Origin: Candidatus Thiomargarita nelsonii
GTDB lineage: Bacteria; Pseudomonadota; Gammaproteobacteria; Beggiatoales; Beggiatoaceae
Assembly: GCA_000785145.2 (NCBI GenBank)
Contig: JSZA02000071.1
Location: forward strand, 1-32,455
Direction: 5' to 3'
Length of the DNA stretch: 32,455 nucleotides
Both the position numbers and the translations under genes were made by a program. Below are positions 16,959 through 25,528 of the stretch, in pieces; position 1 is the stretch's first letter, and every line of letters begins with the position of its first letter. The notes under the pieces are model-generated. The model searched no databases, was not told where the DNA came from, and worked only from the letters and a program-made list of their open reading frames with translations.

Positions 16959-17000
16959 GAGTCCAATCTTGGACGCCCAAACTGAAGTTTGGACTCCGGA
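16959..17000. repeat. degenerate GTCCAA palindromes
   Basis: GGAGTCCAATCTTGGAC and CCCAAACTGAAGTTTGGACTCC are decayed relatives of the 20-bp palindrome. They are followed by GCCTTGATAGCACTGA (about 17016-17031), which also lies upstream of CHAT gene 2 (about 13207-13220, CTTGATAGCACTGA), so this marks the old 5' flank of a lost CHAT gene. Confidence 0.6.
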
Positions 17001-17047
17001 GTCCAAAATGCGGGCAGCCTTGATAGCACTGATTTAAACAAGCCTTG

Positions 17048-17683
17048 CAGATTGGCAAAGCATTACAAGAAAAACGCCTAGAAGACAAAGTGCGCTTGGA
17101 AACCGATAAAAATAGCCCAGTTCGAGCGACAATTAAGAGCCAAATACCCCAAATATGATCAACTCAAGCAAGTGCAAATTATCAGTGCCAAAAACGGTGC
17201 GAAATCTTTGCCGAAAAATGCTGTGCTGATCAGTTACCTTGTTAATGGAAACGAGGTGTTAGCTTTTACATTAGAATCTAATGGTACGCTCACCACACAA
17301 TAAGCAAGAAGAGGCGACAGAAGCCAAATTGCAAAGTCTTAATAAGCAAGGCATTTTAGAAAAATACCATTATTTAGTCTTTTCGGCACATGGCTATTTG
17401 AGCCAAGAGGTGCCCGCCCTGTCTGCGCTGGTGTTAGGGCAAATCAATAATCCAGCAGGGATTGATGGCTATGTCACCGCCGGCGAATGGACGGGCTATA
17501 ATTTAAAAAGTGACTTAATGTGATAAGGTGACGGCAGAGTTTATCACCAGCTTTTTTAGGAAATTGAAGGCGGGAGTAGGACAAATCAAAGCGTTGACGG
17601 CGACTAAGCGCGAGTTCATTAAAAGGGGGGGAGAGTATAGTAAACAGAAGTATTGGGCAGCGTTTGTGTTGTATGGAGTTTAA
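17048..17683 (+). pseudogene. decayed TPR-CHAT copy without catalytic cysteine
   Basis: Remnant of a CHAT gene. It starts in the coiled-coil-like linker (IGKALQEKRLEDKVRLETDK), shifts frame near 17122, and continues KYPKYDQLKQVQIISAK and LISYLVNGNEVLAFTLES. It jumps over about 200 codons to KQEEATEAKLQSLNKQG and the CHAT histidine (VFSAHGY). It then stops at TGA right after LKSDLM (17521-17523), where the segment with LSACETG and about 40 further residues is deleted. The last part, DKVTAEFITSFF to VLYGV, is intact, ending TAA 17681-17683. No TPRs are left. It cannot be a protease, and its end abuts the ATPase gene by 22 bases. Confidence 0.9.
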
Positions 17684-17705
17684 TCAACCCATTTGGAGAA
17701 GAAAA

Positions 17706-18941
17706 ATGCTAAATAACAGAATACATTTGCGCCGATTGTCAGTGCATGGCTTTAAGTCACTTGATAACTTTCATTCCGATTTAGAGCCGGCTCTTACTAT
17801 ATTCATTGGGCAAAACGGAGCCGGAAAATCCACTATTTTGCAAATTTTCACTTTTATTCAGGCGTTTATGTCAGGAGAGCCTTTGCGTTTTTTTGAAGAG
17901 AGAGCATGGCTAGTTGAAACCATTAAGCCTGTTTTTAAAAAATCTCACTTGATTGAAGTTGTTCTCTCCTTTGGCAGAGAAGATGAGACTCAAATTATTT
18001 GGGCTTTTCAATGGGACTTTAAAGAAAATCTCAATAAAGGCGAAAGTCTTAAATTTCAAAATCAGCAGAAAAAAGTAGAAGTGTTCGCTAATGGTAATGG
18101 CATCAAAGTCGGTCATAACCTCATCGAAGGATTGCGCTTATCGGGTTCAATTTTTTCGGTATTGGATACCAATATCATTAATAGTGAAGAAAGCAGGGCA
18201 ATTGCTAAAGCCGTGCAAGAATGGGGGCAAGGCATTTTTTCTCTTGAAACGAAGTAACGGAGCTCGCGACGTTCATTGATGAATCCTGCGATTATGCGTC
18301 ACGGAGCCAGAAGCGCTTCCTTGCAAATGGGGTATCAAGGCAAAGGTTTAAGCGGTTTTCTGGCTGCACTTTCTCCAGCGCAAAAAGATCGTATTGTTAA
18401 GCGATTGAGCCAGTTTTATCCATCACTCAAAGCACTTCAGACGATTCAAAAAAGTGCAGGTTGGTTTGATTTGCAAATTGCAGAAAATTTTTCAAATACT
18501 CAGTACATACCGGTTGAACATATCAGTGATGGATACTTGCGTCTCATCACGCTGGCATCACTACCAGAATTAGGTGATAAAATCAGTCTGATATTGATTG
18601 ATGAAGTTGAAGACGGGCTTGATCCTCATATTTTACCGGACTTAATTGAGAACATTCATCAAGAGCAATTAGCCCAGTTAATTATGACATCACATTCCCC
18701 GGTTTTAGTGAATCGGTTTCAAGCGGAACAAATACGTTTTGTCGCTCGCAACACAAATGGTGCGGCTATTTCAGTCGGATTTGATGAAATCAATGAAATA
18801 CAAAAAGACTTTGAATATCAAGGCGCGGGTGAAATTTGGTTTCATACTTCAAGCAACACCCTAGAACAATGGGTTAGAGATGCGGTTTCTCGTCGTTCAA
18901 GGGGGAAATTTGATGAAAATACTCATTTGTGGAGAAGGTGA
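17706..18941 (+). pseudogene. AAA (OLD/RecF-like) ATPase interrupted by a stop
   Basis: I take ATG 17706 (GGAGAAGAAAA upstream). The reading frame has Walker A GQNGAGKST (residues 35-43), an ISDGYLRL signature-like motif (about 275-282), Walker B LILIDEVEDG (D299, E300) and SHSPVLV, as in OLD-type or AAA_21 ATPases. One TAA at 18255-18257 breaks it. Before and after are the same frame, for about 411 residues in all. The stop lies in a 27-base stretch (18252-18278) that matches a dispersed repeat and fits an in-frame insertion between LET and MNPAIMRHGAR. The gene overlaps the TOPRIM gene by 29 bases. Together they look like a two-gene nucleoside-triphosphatase/TOPRIM nuclease module of the defence type. 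Confidence 0.85.
18252..18278. repeat. 27-base repeat insertion in the ATPase gene
   Basis: AAGTAACGGAGCTCGCGACG and following TTCATTG resemble the inverted stretch at 25393-25419 (AAATGAACGTTCCGTTACTTCGT) and the CGAAGTAA iteration at 786-816. At 27 bases it keeps frame but brings in a TAA. Confidence 0.65.
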
Positions 18942-19531
18942 GCATGACGGGAAAAACATATTATCCTCGCAAAAATAGTTATGATATTAACGAAGGCTGG
19001 ATACAAAAATTTATCCGTAAAATGAAGCCTAATTTGGATATTTCTTTCCTTTAGTGGCAAAAAAAAGCGGTTTGGGGGCACGGAGAGAAAGCATTTTCTG
19101 CTATGATGGTTGCCAAACGTGAGGGTTATGATGCTGTGGTTTTCATGGTGGATGCTGATACGAAAGATTTAAAACAATGGAAAGTAAAATACCAGGAAAT
19201 ATTGGATGGCTTTAGCGCAGTAGAAGGTGCCCCTATTGCCTGCGTTCCAAAAAGTGCCTCCGAAAGTTGGTTGCTCTGTGATAGTCAGGCTTGGGCAGCT
19301 TTGGGATTGAGTGATTTAAAAGCACTCCCAACTGATCCAGAGACAATATGGGGAAAAAGGAACGATCCGACTGCTAACCATCCTCATCAGTATTTTAAAC
19401 GTATTTGTCAGAAAGCGAATAGGCCAGATAATAAATATACTCGTTGGGAAATCGCTGAATTATCTGATATAAATATTATTGAAGAAAAATGCCCTAAGAG
19501 TTTTGCGGCATTTCATCAAGCATTGGGGTAA
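18913..19531 (+). pseudogene. TOPRIM/DUF4276-like nuclease partner, two lesions
   Basis: The start reads MKILICGEGEHD, the acidic first motif of TOPRIM-type proteins that pair with AAA ATPases. The frame then shifts by one base around 18945-18955 (an extra G or A in GGGAAAAA). It continues GKTYYPRKNSYDINEGWIQ, meets an in-frame TAG at 19052-19054, and runs on through VFMVDADTKDLKQW with the DxD motif (about 19151-19159) to ASESWLLCD and the stop at 19529. The original was about 205 residues. TOPRIM nucleases cut DNA or RNA using these acidic residues. With the ATPase it recalls OLD/Gabija/PARIS-like pairs, though I cannot assign one. It is now dead unless recoded. Confidence 0.75.
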
Positions 19532-19657
19532 AACTTGGCGAACGGAGTTGTTGCAAACCTTATTCGTCACTGACAATTCAAATTTTTCAAAAAAAGCTTG
19601 TCCCGACGCTAGGAGGGAAAATAAAGTCACCTATAATTGATTGACACTGACAAAAAT

Positions 19658-19677
19658 GTGCGTAGGACGCACCCTAC
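19658..19677. repeat. GTGCGTAGGACGCACCCTAC hairpin unit
   Basis: Short palindromic GTGCGTAGGACGCAC unit of the same family as 4172-4228 and 7769-7790, at the left boundary of the next CHAT fragment. It may mark the junction of the duplication. Confidence 0.6.
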
Positions 19678-19686
19678 GCTTCAAAC

Positions 19687-20596
19687 CGTCGCGGACTGGC
19701 TCCTGTCCAAGATAGCCGTCGGGGTCAAAATCAAGTTTACAGACCCCATCCAGCTAAGACGGTTCAAAAGACACAAGCTCTTGGTATAAAACTTGGAAAA
19801 CGTTTATTAGAGCCACTAAAAAACATCATCAAAGATAAACCGCATTGGATTATCTCACCGTCAGGCGCTTTAGCGTTGATACCCTTTGAAACCTTGCATT
19901 TTAAAGGAAAAAAACAGCCAGTCATTGCACAACATCAAATCAGCTATGTGCAATCCTTATCCATATTGGCAATGCTGCAAAAACGCGATAAAGCGGGCAT
20001 ATCGAATCGGGGCAGCTCTACCCGGCACCTTGAAGGAGCTAAAACAATTAGAAAAACTCTTTAAAGGACAAAAGCCACGCATCTATAAACAAGCGGATGC
20101 CACCGAAATGATGCTACAAAACCTCAGTAAACAAGGCGTATTAGCCAAATACCGTTATTTAGTATTTTCGGCGCATGGCTATTTGAGCCAAGAGGTGCCC
20201 GCCCTGTCTGCGCTAGTGTTAGGGCAAGTCAATAATCCAGCAGGCATTGATGGTTACGTCACCGCTGGCGAATGGACGGGCTATGACTTAAAAAGTGACT
20301 TAATGGTATTATCCGCCTGTGAAACGGGCTTGGGTGAAGTGGTTGGCGGAGAAGGCGTGATGGGATTGCCTTATGCCTTTTATGTCGCTGGTAATAAAAA
20401 TACTGTGCTGACTTTATGGTCAATTTCTGATAAGGTGACGGCAGAGTTTATCACCAGCTTTTTTAGGAAATTGAAGGCGGGAGTAGGACAAATCAAAGCG
20501 TTGACAGCGACTAAGCGCGAGTTCATTAAAAGGGGGGGAGAGTATAGTAAACCTAAGTATTGGGCGGCGTTTGTGTTGTATGGGGTTGAGCACTAA
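19687..20596 (+). pseudogene. truncated CHAT-only copy with internal deletion
   Basis: From CGTCGCGGACTGGCTCC on, the DNA is almost identical to 12151-13190 of CHAT gene 1. TPRs, signal peptide and start are missing. A deletion at about 20017 (GGGGCAGCT joined to CTACCCGGCACC) removes the LAMGAPIYEK...LNLKW segment and shifts the frame. The rest keeps VFSAHGY, LSACETG and the complete C-terminus ending VLYGVEH at 20594-20596. It was a recent partial duplication. The catalytic residues remain but no intact protein starts here. It ends 33 bases before the Panacea gene. Confidence 0.9.
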
Positions 20597-20629
20597 TGGG
20601 TAGAAAACGAAACATAAGGAGAAAAAAAA

Positions 20630-21064
20630 ATGGCTTCCGTCTATGATATTGGCAAGAGCTTTCTTTTGCTTGATGATAAAAATGATGGTGAAGGCATCAC
20701 TAACCTTAAACTTCAAAAGTTAGTTTACTATGCACAAGGTTTTCATTTAGCCCTTTTTGACAAGCCACTATTCGATGATGAAATTAAGGCTTGGAAACAG
20801 GGTCCAGTCGTGCATGATTTATATCAGGCAGAGCCTGTTAAAGATTGTTTACCTTTGCCTGATGATTTTAGTCTTGAGCAATTGAGCAAAGACGAGTTTG
20901 AATTGGTTGAAGAGGTTTACCGTGTTTTTGGACAATATGCCGCTTGGAAATTAAGGGAAATGACACACGAGGAACCGCCTTGGAAAAATCATGAATTTGA
21001 TATGGGTGTTATCCCTAAGTCTGAATTGAAAGAATATTTTAAGACAAGGCTAGATGGGAGATAA
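20630..21064 (+). CDS. Panacea-domain (SocA-like, DUF4065) protein
   Basis: The 144-residue protein has the Panacea/SocA-like pattern: VYDIGKSFLLLD, ITNLKLQKLVYYAQGFHLALF (residues 24-44), an acidic turn, IKAWKQGPVVHDLY (about 52-65), and REMTHEEPPWKN near the end. Proteins of this family act as antitoxins or ClpXP adaptors against diverse toxins. AAGGAG precedes the ATG. Its 3' end overlaps the next gene by 11 bases, so the two form a toxin-antitoxin-like pair. It looks intact, while its partner is broken by a stop codon. It follows the CHAT fragment directly, as other small modules here follow CHAT ends. Confidence 0.85.
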   Translation: MASVYDIGKSFLLLDDKNDGEGITNLKLQKLVYYAQGFHLALFDKPLFDDEIKAWKQGPVVHDLYQAEPVKDCLPLPDDFSLEQLSKDEFELVEEVYRVFGQYAAWKLREMTHEEPPWKNHEFDMGVIPKSELKEYFKTRLDGR

Positions 21065-21482
21065 AAAACCAAGCCGATTTAAAAAAGCAGGGGCAAATAA
21101 GGGTAAGAGGATTTTTGCGTCGGAGTTGTCTCCTGACTATGATAGTATGCCTCCCCTATTTTCACTTCAATGGATTCAAGACAACACCAAATATGGATTT
21201 TCAGAACTGACTAAAGAGGATAAAGTTTCATTTTCTGATGCGATTTATAAAAGGCGGAATATTTCTTGGAAAGAACTCAAGCAAAAGTCTAGGCATGGCT
21301 TAGGATTTTAGAAAATTCACAAAAACAGTATAAATGCGCCATTCCCGCCGTTTATGAGTGACGATGTTGACCATTTTCTAGCATTCCGATACAGTGGCAA
21401 AAAGGCTATGGTTGGTTATCGTCAAAAAGAGGTTTTCTTTGTTTTATGGTTTGATCATGATTTTACGTTGTACAAACATTAG
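21054..21482 (+). pseudogene. Panacea partner (putative toxin) with in-frame amber stop
   Basis: Starting at ATG 21054, inside the end of the Panacea gene, a basic N-terminus (MGDKKPSRFKKAGANKGKR) leads to PLFSLQWIQDNTKYGFSEL and SWKELKQKSRHGLGF, then TAG at 21309-21311. The same frame continues for 56 codons: KIHKNSINAPFPPFM, LAFRYSGKKAMVGYRQKEV and FFVLWFDHDFTLYKH, ending at TAG 21480-21482. The continuation has the RY.g..rmvGyr....f.VLWfD....lY.H look of a small-toxin C-terminus. I infer that the original was about 142 residues and has one nonsense mutation. The family cannot be named with certainty. Confidence 0.65.
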
Positions 21483-21548
21483 ACTTGTCCCTTAATAACT
21501 GATGTTACGCATTCTCGTTCCCAAACTCAATTTGGGAGGATGGTCAAA

Positions 21549-21579
21549 GAAATCCTATTTTTTTAAAAAATAGGATTTC
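21549..21579. terminator. perfect 15-bp hairpin
   Basis: GAAATCCTATTTTTT pairs perfectly with AAAAAATAGGATTTC around a single T. It contains T-rich runs on either strand and lies between the Panacea pair and the caspase gene, so it may end transcription. It could also be a repeat remnant. Confidence 0.5.
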
Positions 21580-21678
21580 TCACAAACGGGTTGGCAAAAC
21601 TTATCCCCAATCTAACTCTTAGAACAACGTTTTTTGTCGTGATGCTGAGTACAACTAATGGTAAAAGGAAATACAAAT

Positions 21679-23796
21679 ATGCGAAAAACCATACCACTAC
21701 TATTAATATTGAGCTTTCACCTATCGGGCTGTATGCCTGAACGATCAACTTCACCGCCTCCCCCTCCGCCTGACGAAAATAAATCGCCGGCCCTATGTCA
21801 GACTGTACAGCCCAAAAAAACCCCCAGTAGCAAACATGCCCTGCTCATTGGTATCGAAAAATACAATCACCCCAAGATATCTGATCTCGGAGGCGCGATC
21901 AATGATGTCAAATTAATGCAAGGCGTATTGCGTACCCAGTTTGATTTTCAAAACGATGATTTTATTACTCTGTTAAATGAACAGGCCACCCACACCTGTA
22001 TTGAAAATGCCTTTAAAACGCTGATTAAGCGGATTCAACCCAACGATTTTGTCTATATCCATTACGCCGGACATGGCTCCCAAACGCCTGATTTAAACGG
22101 TGATGAACGAAGTGGCCAAGATCAAACTTGGGTCTCATTCGGCACTCGTCAGCCCGGGCGGAAAAATGAGATAAATGAGATAAATGAGATAGATAATTAT
22201 GAAGTGTTAGATGATGAAATTAACGCTTGGTTGGCCGCGATTTATGCTAAAACGGCTCAAGTGATATTTGTCTCCGATTCTTGTCATTCCGCCACCGTTG
22301 CTCGTGGAAATGCCCCCGTCAGTCGCGGCTTAGAACCCGATGAGCGTTCTCATCCGCTGGGCAGAAGGGCTTATACTCAACTTAATGAATATCATGGTAT
22401 CCATATCGGTGCCGCACGAGACAAGGAGTTTGCCGCTGAAACCGCCGGAGATGATGGTAAATTTTATGGGCTATTCACTTGGCACTGGGCGAAAGCCTTG
22501 CAACAGGCACAAGTGGGAGATACTTGGAATCAGGTATTTAAACGTGCCCAGACACCAGTATTCTCTATCCGTGGAGAAGCGCAAAGGCCACAATTGGAGG
22601 GAGAGCGTCATCGACAAGTTTTTGGGGGCCATTTGACTCCGCCAGTGGCCACCGTTGCTGTGAGCAGCGTTAAAGGTGAAAGGATCAAAATTCAAGCCGG
22701 CGCGACTGCTGGTGTCACTGTTGGCTCTATTTATCGTTTACAATCAGAAAACAGAGCCCGTCTTGAAATTACCAAAGTGGGGACTTTTGAAAGTGAGGCC
22801 AAAACAACGGTGGTTGGCGCGTTTAAGGTTGGTGATTTAGTGGTAGAAAAAAGCCATGCTTACCGTTTTGACCCTATCAAGGTGTACCTGTCTGCGGATT
22901 ATCCTAAAGATCGGCCCCTATTGCAAGCCATACGCGCCGCTTTTCAAGGCACCAGCGAACTTCCCGGCTATGTTCTCACTAATAAACCGGAACAGACAGA
23001 TTTACGTTTACAGCTATTACGTCCCAAGCGGGGGAGAGATGGGCAAGCCATTTTTGAAAAGGATAACGACGCTTTACCAAAATCATTTCCTAATCAAGCA
23101 CCCGAATTATGGATACTCACGCCCGATCAACACTTATTACATAAAAAGCTGCAAATTAAATTCGATGATCCAAGCAAAGGGGTTGAATTGGTCAAGTACA
23201 ATTTGAACCACTTGGCGCGTGTTCGTGAAGTTAAAGCTCTCCAGAGACGCTATCGCGGTGCCACTTTACCTGTGACTGTGCAAGCGGATATTCTCACACC
23301 TTGTCCGACTGGGGGAGATTGTATGCAAGTGCATGACTTGGGTTTGTATGACAAGAAGAGCACTTTTCGTTTGCAGGAAATTGGGAAACGTCGTTTAGAT
23401 GAGATGCTCAGTTTGACTTTGCACAATCAATCTAGGCGGGATTATTATTGCTATCTGATCAATATCAGTCCTGATGGCACCATCTACGCGATTTATCCTG
23501 ATCCCGAAGAACGGATGGAATATGCGCGTGTCAAAGCGGGAGAAAAGCGGGAATTGATTGATGATGTGGTGTTGATTCTGAAAAACGTCGGAGAACAAAC
23601 CCTCAAATTGATCGCGACGACTCGCCCAATGGATGTATCGTTGCTACAAAAGGAGGGTTTTAAAGGACGCACTGAGGATGATTTAAATCCTTTGGAACGC
23701 TTATTGGTGAGTGCAGCGCATGGGGCGAGGGCAGTATTATTACGCTTGTCGAATGATCAGTGGTTTACGCGGCAGGTGACGTTTGAGGTTAAGTAG
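21679..23796 (+). CDS. lipoprotein caspase-family (C14) protease with DUF4384-like domain
   Basis: I choose ATG 21679 (AAGGAAA upstream) over 21658. It gives 705 residues starting with a lipobox (LSFHLSGC, C18) and a short proline run. The orthocaspase domain (about 45-320) shows KHALLIGIEKY, HYAGHGSQ (catalytic H132), LNGDE..GQDQTWVSFG, VLDDEINAWL and SDSCHS (C202). A beta module follows (GERIKIQAGATAGVTVGSIYRL, about 335-395), then ELWILTPDQHL, and a DUF4384-like part (LSLTLHNQSRRDYYCYLI). Orthocaspases cut after Arg/Lys and often need calcium. The lipobox predicts periplasmic or outer-membrane location. A small GAGATAAAT iteration encodes NEINEINEID at about residues 163-173. It is the only undamaged caspase of the three in the window. 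Confidence 0.9.
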   Translation: MRKTIPLLLILSFHLSGCMPERSTSPPPPPPDENKSPALCQTVQPKKTPSSKHALLIGIEKYNHPKISDLGGAINDVKLMQGVLRTQFDFQNDDFITLLNEQATHTCIENAFKTLIKRIQPNDFVYIHYAGHGSQTPDLNGDERSGQDQTWVSFGTRQPGRKNEINEINEIDNYEVLDDEINAWLAAIYAKTAQVIFVSDSCHSATVARGNAPVSRGLEPDERSHPLGRRAYTQLNEYHGIHIGAARDKEFAAETAGDDGKFYGLFTWHWAKALQQAQVGDTWNQVFKRAQTPVFSIRGEAQRPQLEGERHRQVFGGHLTPPVATVAVSSVKGERIKIQAGATAGVTVGSIYRLQSENRARLEITKVGTFESEAKTTVVGAFKVGDLVVEKSHAYRFDPIKVYLSADYPKDRPLLQAIRAAFQGTSELPGYVLTNKPEQTDLRLQLLRPKRGRDGQAIFEKDNDALPKSFPNQAPELWILTPDQHLLHKKLQIKFDDPSKGVELVKYNLNHLARVREVKALQRRYRGATLPVTVQADILTPCPTGGDCMQVHDLGLYDKKSTFRLQEIGKRRLDEMLSLTLHNQSRRDYYCYLINISPDGTIYAIYPDPEERMEYARVKAGEKRELIDDVVLILKNVGEQTLKLIATTRPMDVSLLQKEGFKGRTEDDLNPLERLLVSAAHGARAVLLRLSNDQWFTRQVTFEVK

Positions 23797-23882
23797 GCGA
23801 TTAAATTAAAGATTAATCAGGTGGATACGCCCGCTTAAGGAGCCCTACATGTATGGAATTTTCGCGGCACGATATGGCATTG

Positions 23883-23915
23883 ATACGGATGATAGGAATT
23901 GTCGGCGATAGTGCA
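23883..23915 (-). pseudogene. fragment of a caspase gene (middle part)
   Basis: ATACGGATGATAGGAATTGT and the next bases to GTGCA match 6828-6860 of the frameshifted caspase and 31871-31904 of the third copy with one change. It is the left stump of a relic whose 5' end lies at 25529-25595. Confidence 0.8.
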
Positions 23916-23929
23916 GTTGATTTTATACA

Positions 23930-25364
23930 CCAAAACCACTAAAATAACCAAAAATACCAAATTAGGTTATGTATAAGTCAACTGGTTTTTTTAGCAAAAG
24001 AATATCTGTAACAAACGAGCCAAAATGGGATCAAGGACTCGATAATGTCCACCATGTCAAAAAGACAAAAGGTGGACATTATCGAGTGTGGGTTGAAAAA
24101 GAAAAACTCACAACCATCTATCTGGTATGCCAGAGTGTCTAGTACATCGCTCCAAAGCTCTCTTAAACAACAAGAACAATTGCTAAAATCCATGAGAAAT
24201 ACCCTAATGCCAGATTTCTCTCTGATGTTGCCAGCGGATTTAACCCAAATCGACGAGGAAATCAAACCTTTTTGGAACTCGCTATCAACGGCAATCCATC
24301 GCCTTTTGTGGCAACCACATCAGAGAGAAAATGTGAAGAACATGATATCATCTACAACAGCAACCTTATTCAGTCTGCTTACCGCAAAGCGTGTGATACA
24401 CGCACTGCGGTGATTAAAAACCGGGTCAAAGGTGAAAAGGCTTCCATGTCTTTCATGTCAAGAAATGCACCTCAGCAATATTTTGTGGTTCCTAGATTAT
24501 CAGCAAACCGGCAGATATTCCCTAGAATATTAAAGGGCTGTCAATGGACAGAAGAGGTTCCATCAGAAGCGATAGGTCAAACTGTTATCGTGACTTATAC
24601 AAATGGTCAATGGTTTGCCAGTGTCAAATTTAATCAGTTCGTCGAACCAACAAAAACTCAAGCTTTGTCCATTGCTGCTCTTGATCCTGGTGTTAGAACG
24701 TTTCAAACCGCCTTTAGTGGAACTGATGCGGTTAGTTATGGTGATGGCTTTGTTAATGATCGGCTAGTAGCACGGATGTTGGAACTTGATGCTCTTTTAT
24801 CTGCACGCGATAAGCTTCATTGTGAAGAGAAATCTAAACAATGGGTCAAAGAGAGATTGAAAAATCTCAACCGAAGAATTGCAAAGGCTAGAGCTAGACA
24901 ACAAAACCTAGTAGACGATTTGCATAGACGAGTTGCTTATGATTTGGTTTCAAATCATGATGTGATTTTATTACCCACTTTTGAGACCAAACAAATGGTC
25001 AAAAAAAGTGATGAGACACGAAAACGATTTCTAAGACGCAAAACCGTTAGAGGAATGCGCAGGAAGTGCTCACTATAGGTTTAAACAAACCTTGAAGTGG
25101 ATGGCCAAGAAATATGGCAAAACGGTAATTGATGTGAATGAATCTTATACTTCAAAAACCTTGTGGGATGGTTCTATTCTAAAAAACTTGGGAGGGAAAG
25201 CCTCAATTCTTTTCCGAGGAAAAAGAGTAAACCGAGATATACATGGTGCGAGAAATATTTTGATTCGCTTTTTAACCAAGGTGATAGATGGTTTATCACC
25301 CCAGGGAGCTTGCTCCTTAAACATAACCAAAGCCGGTTTTTGTGGTTTTGGCGTTTTAAAGTAA
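23930..25364 (+). mobile_element. tnpB: IS200/IS605-type element with decayed tnpB
   Basis: A TnpB-like frame begins at ATG 23969 and shows the RuvC-like motifs ALDPGVRTFQTAF (D near 24690), LLPTFETKQM (E near 24983) and VNRDIHGARNILIRF (D near 25220). It is broken by TAG 24140-24142, TAA 24164-24166 and a frameshift between 25072 and 25092. The region normally holding a Cys4 zinc ribbon reads VNESYTSKTLWDG with no cysteines. TnpB is an RNA-guided nuclease that helps IS605 elements persist. No tnpA is present. CCAAAACCAC (23930-23939) and GTGGTTTTGG (25342-25351) are inverted near the ends. It lies inside a caspase relic. Confidence 0.8.
24038..24086. repeat. perfect 16-bp hairpin in the tnpB 5' part
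   Basis: CTCGATAATGTCCACC (24038-24053) is exactly inverted at 24071-24086 with a 17-base A-rich loop. It lies within the reading frame (LDNVHHVKKTKGGHYRV). Confidence 0.8.
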
Positions 25365-25374
25365 GAGCAGCGCC

Positions 25375-25528
25375 CAATGCCATATCGTGCCGCCCCAAAT
25401 GAACGTTCCGTTACTTCGTATCAGACCTACGAGGAGACCAATACATCGCAGGTCGTTGTAAATTAAACGAAAAAATAACCTACGATGTTTTGGCAACCTC
25501 GTAGGTTTGTCTTAACTTAATGGCATTG
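25375..25528. repeat. CAATGCCA/TGGCATTG-bounded element
   Basis: Bounded by CAATGCCA and TGGCATTG. The interior carries GAACGTTCCGTTACTTCG and an ACCTACGAG...CTCGTAGGT inverted pair (about 25425-25435 and 25496-25506). It is related to 735-876 and 7788-7894 by its edges and lies between the tnpB element and the caspase 5' fragment. Confidence 0.7.

Noticed and set aside
24045..24413. Open frame of 122 codons overlapping tnpB
   Set aside because: It is a shadow frame of the tnpB coding sequence; the tnpB frame shows family motifs and this one none.
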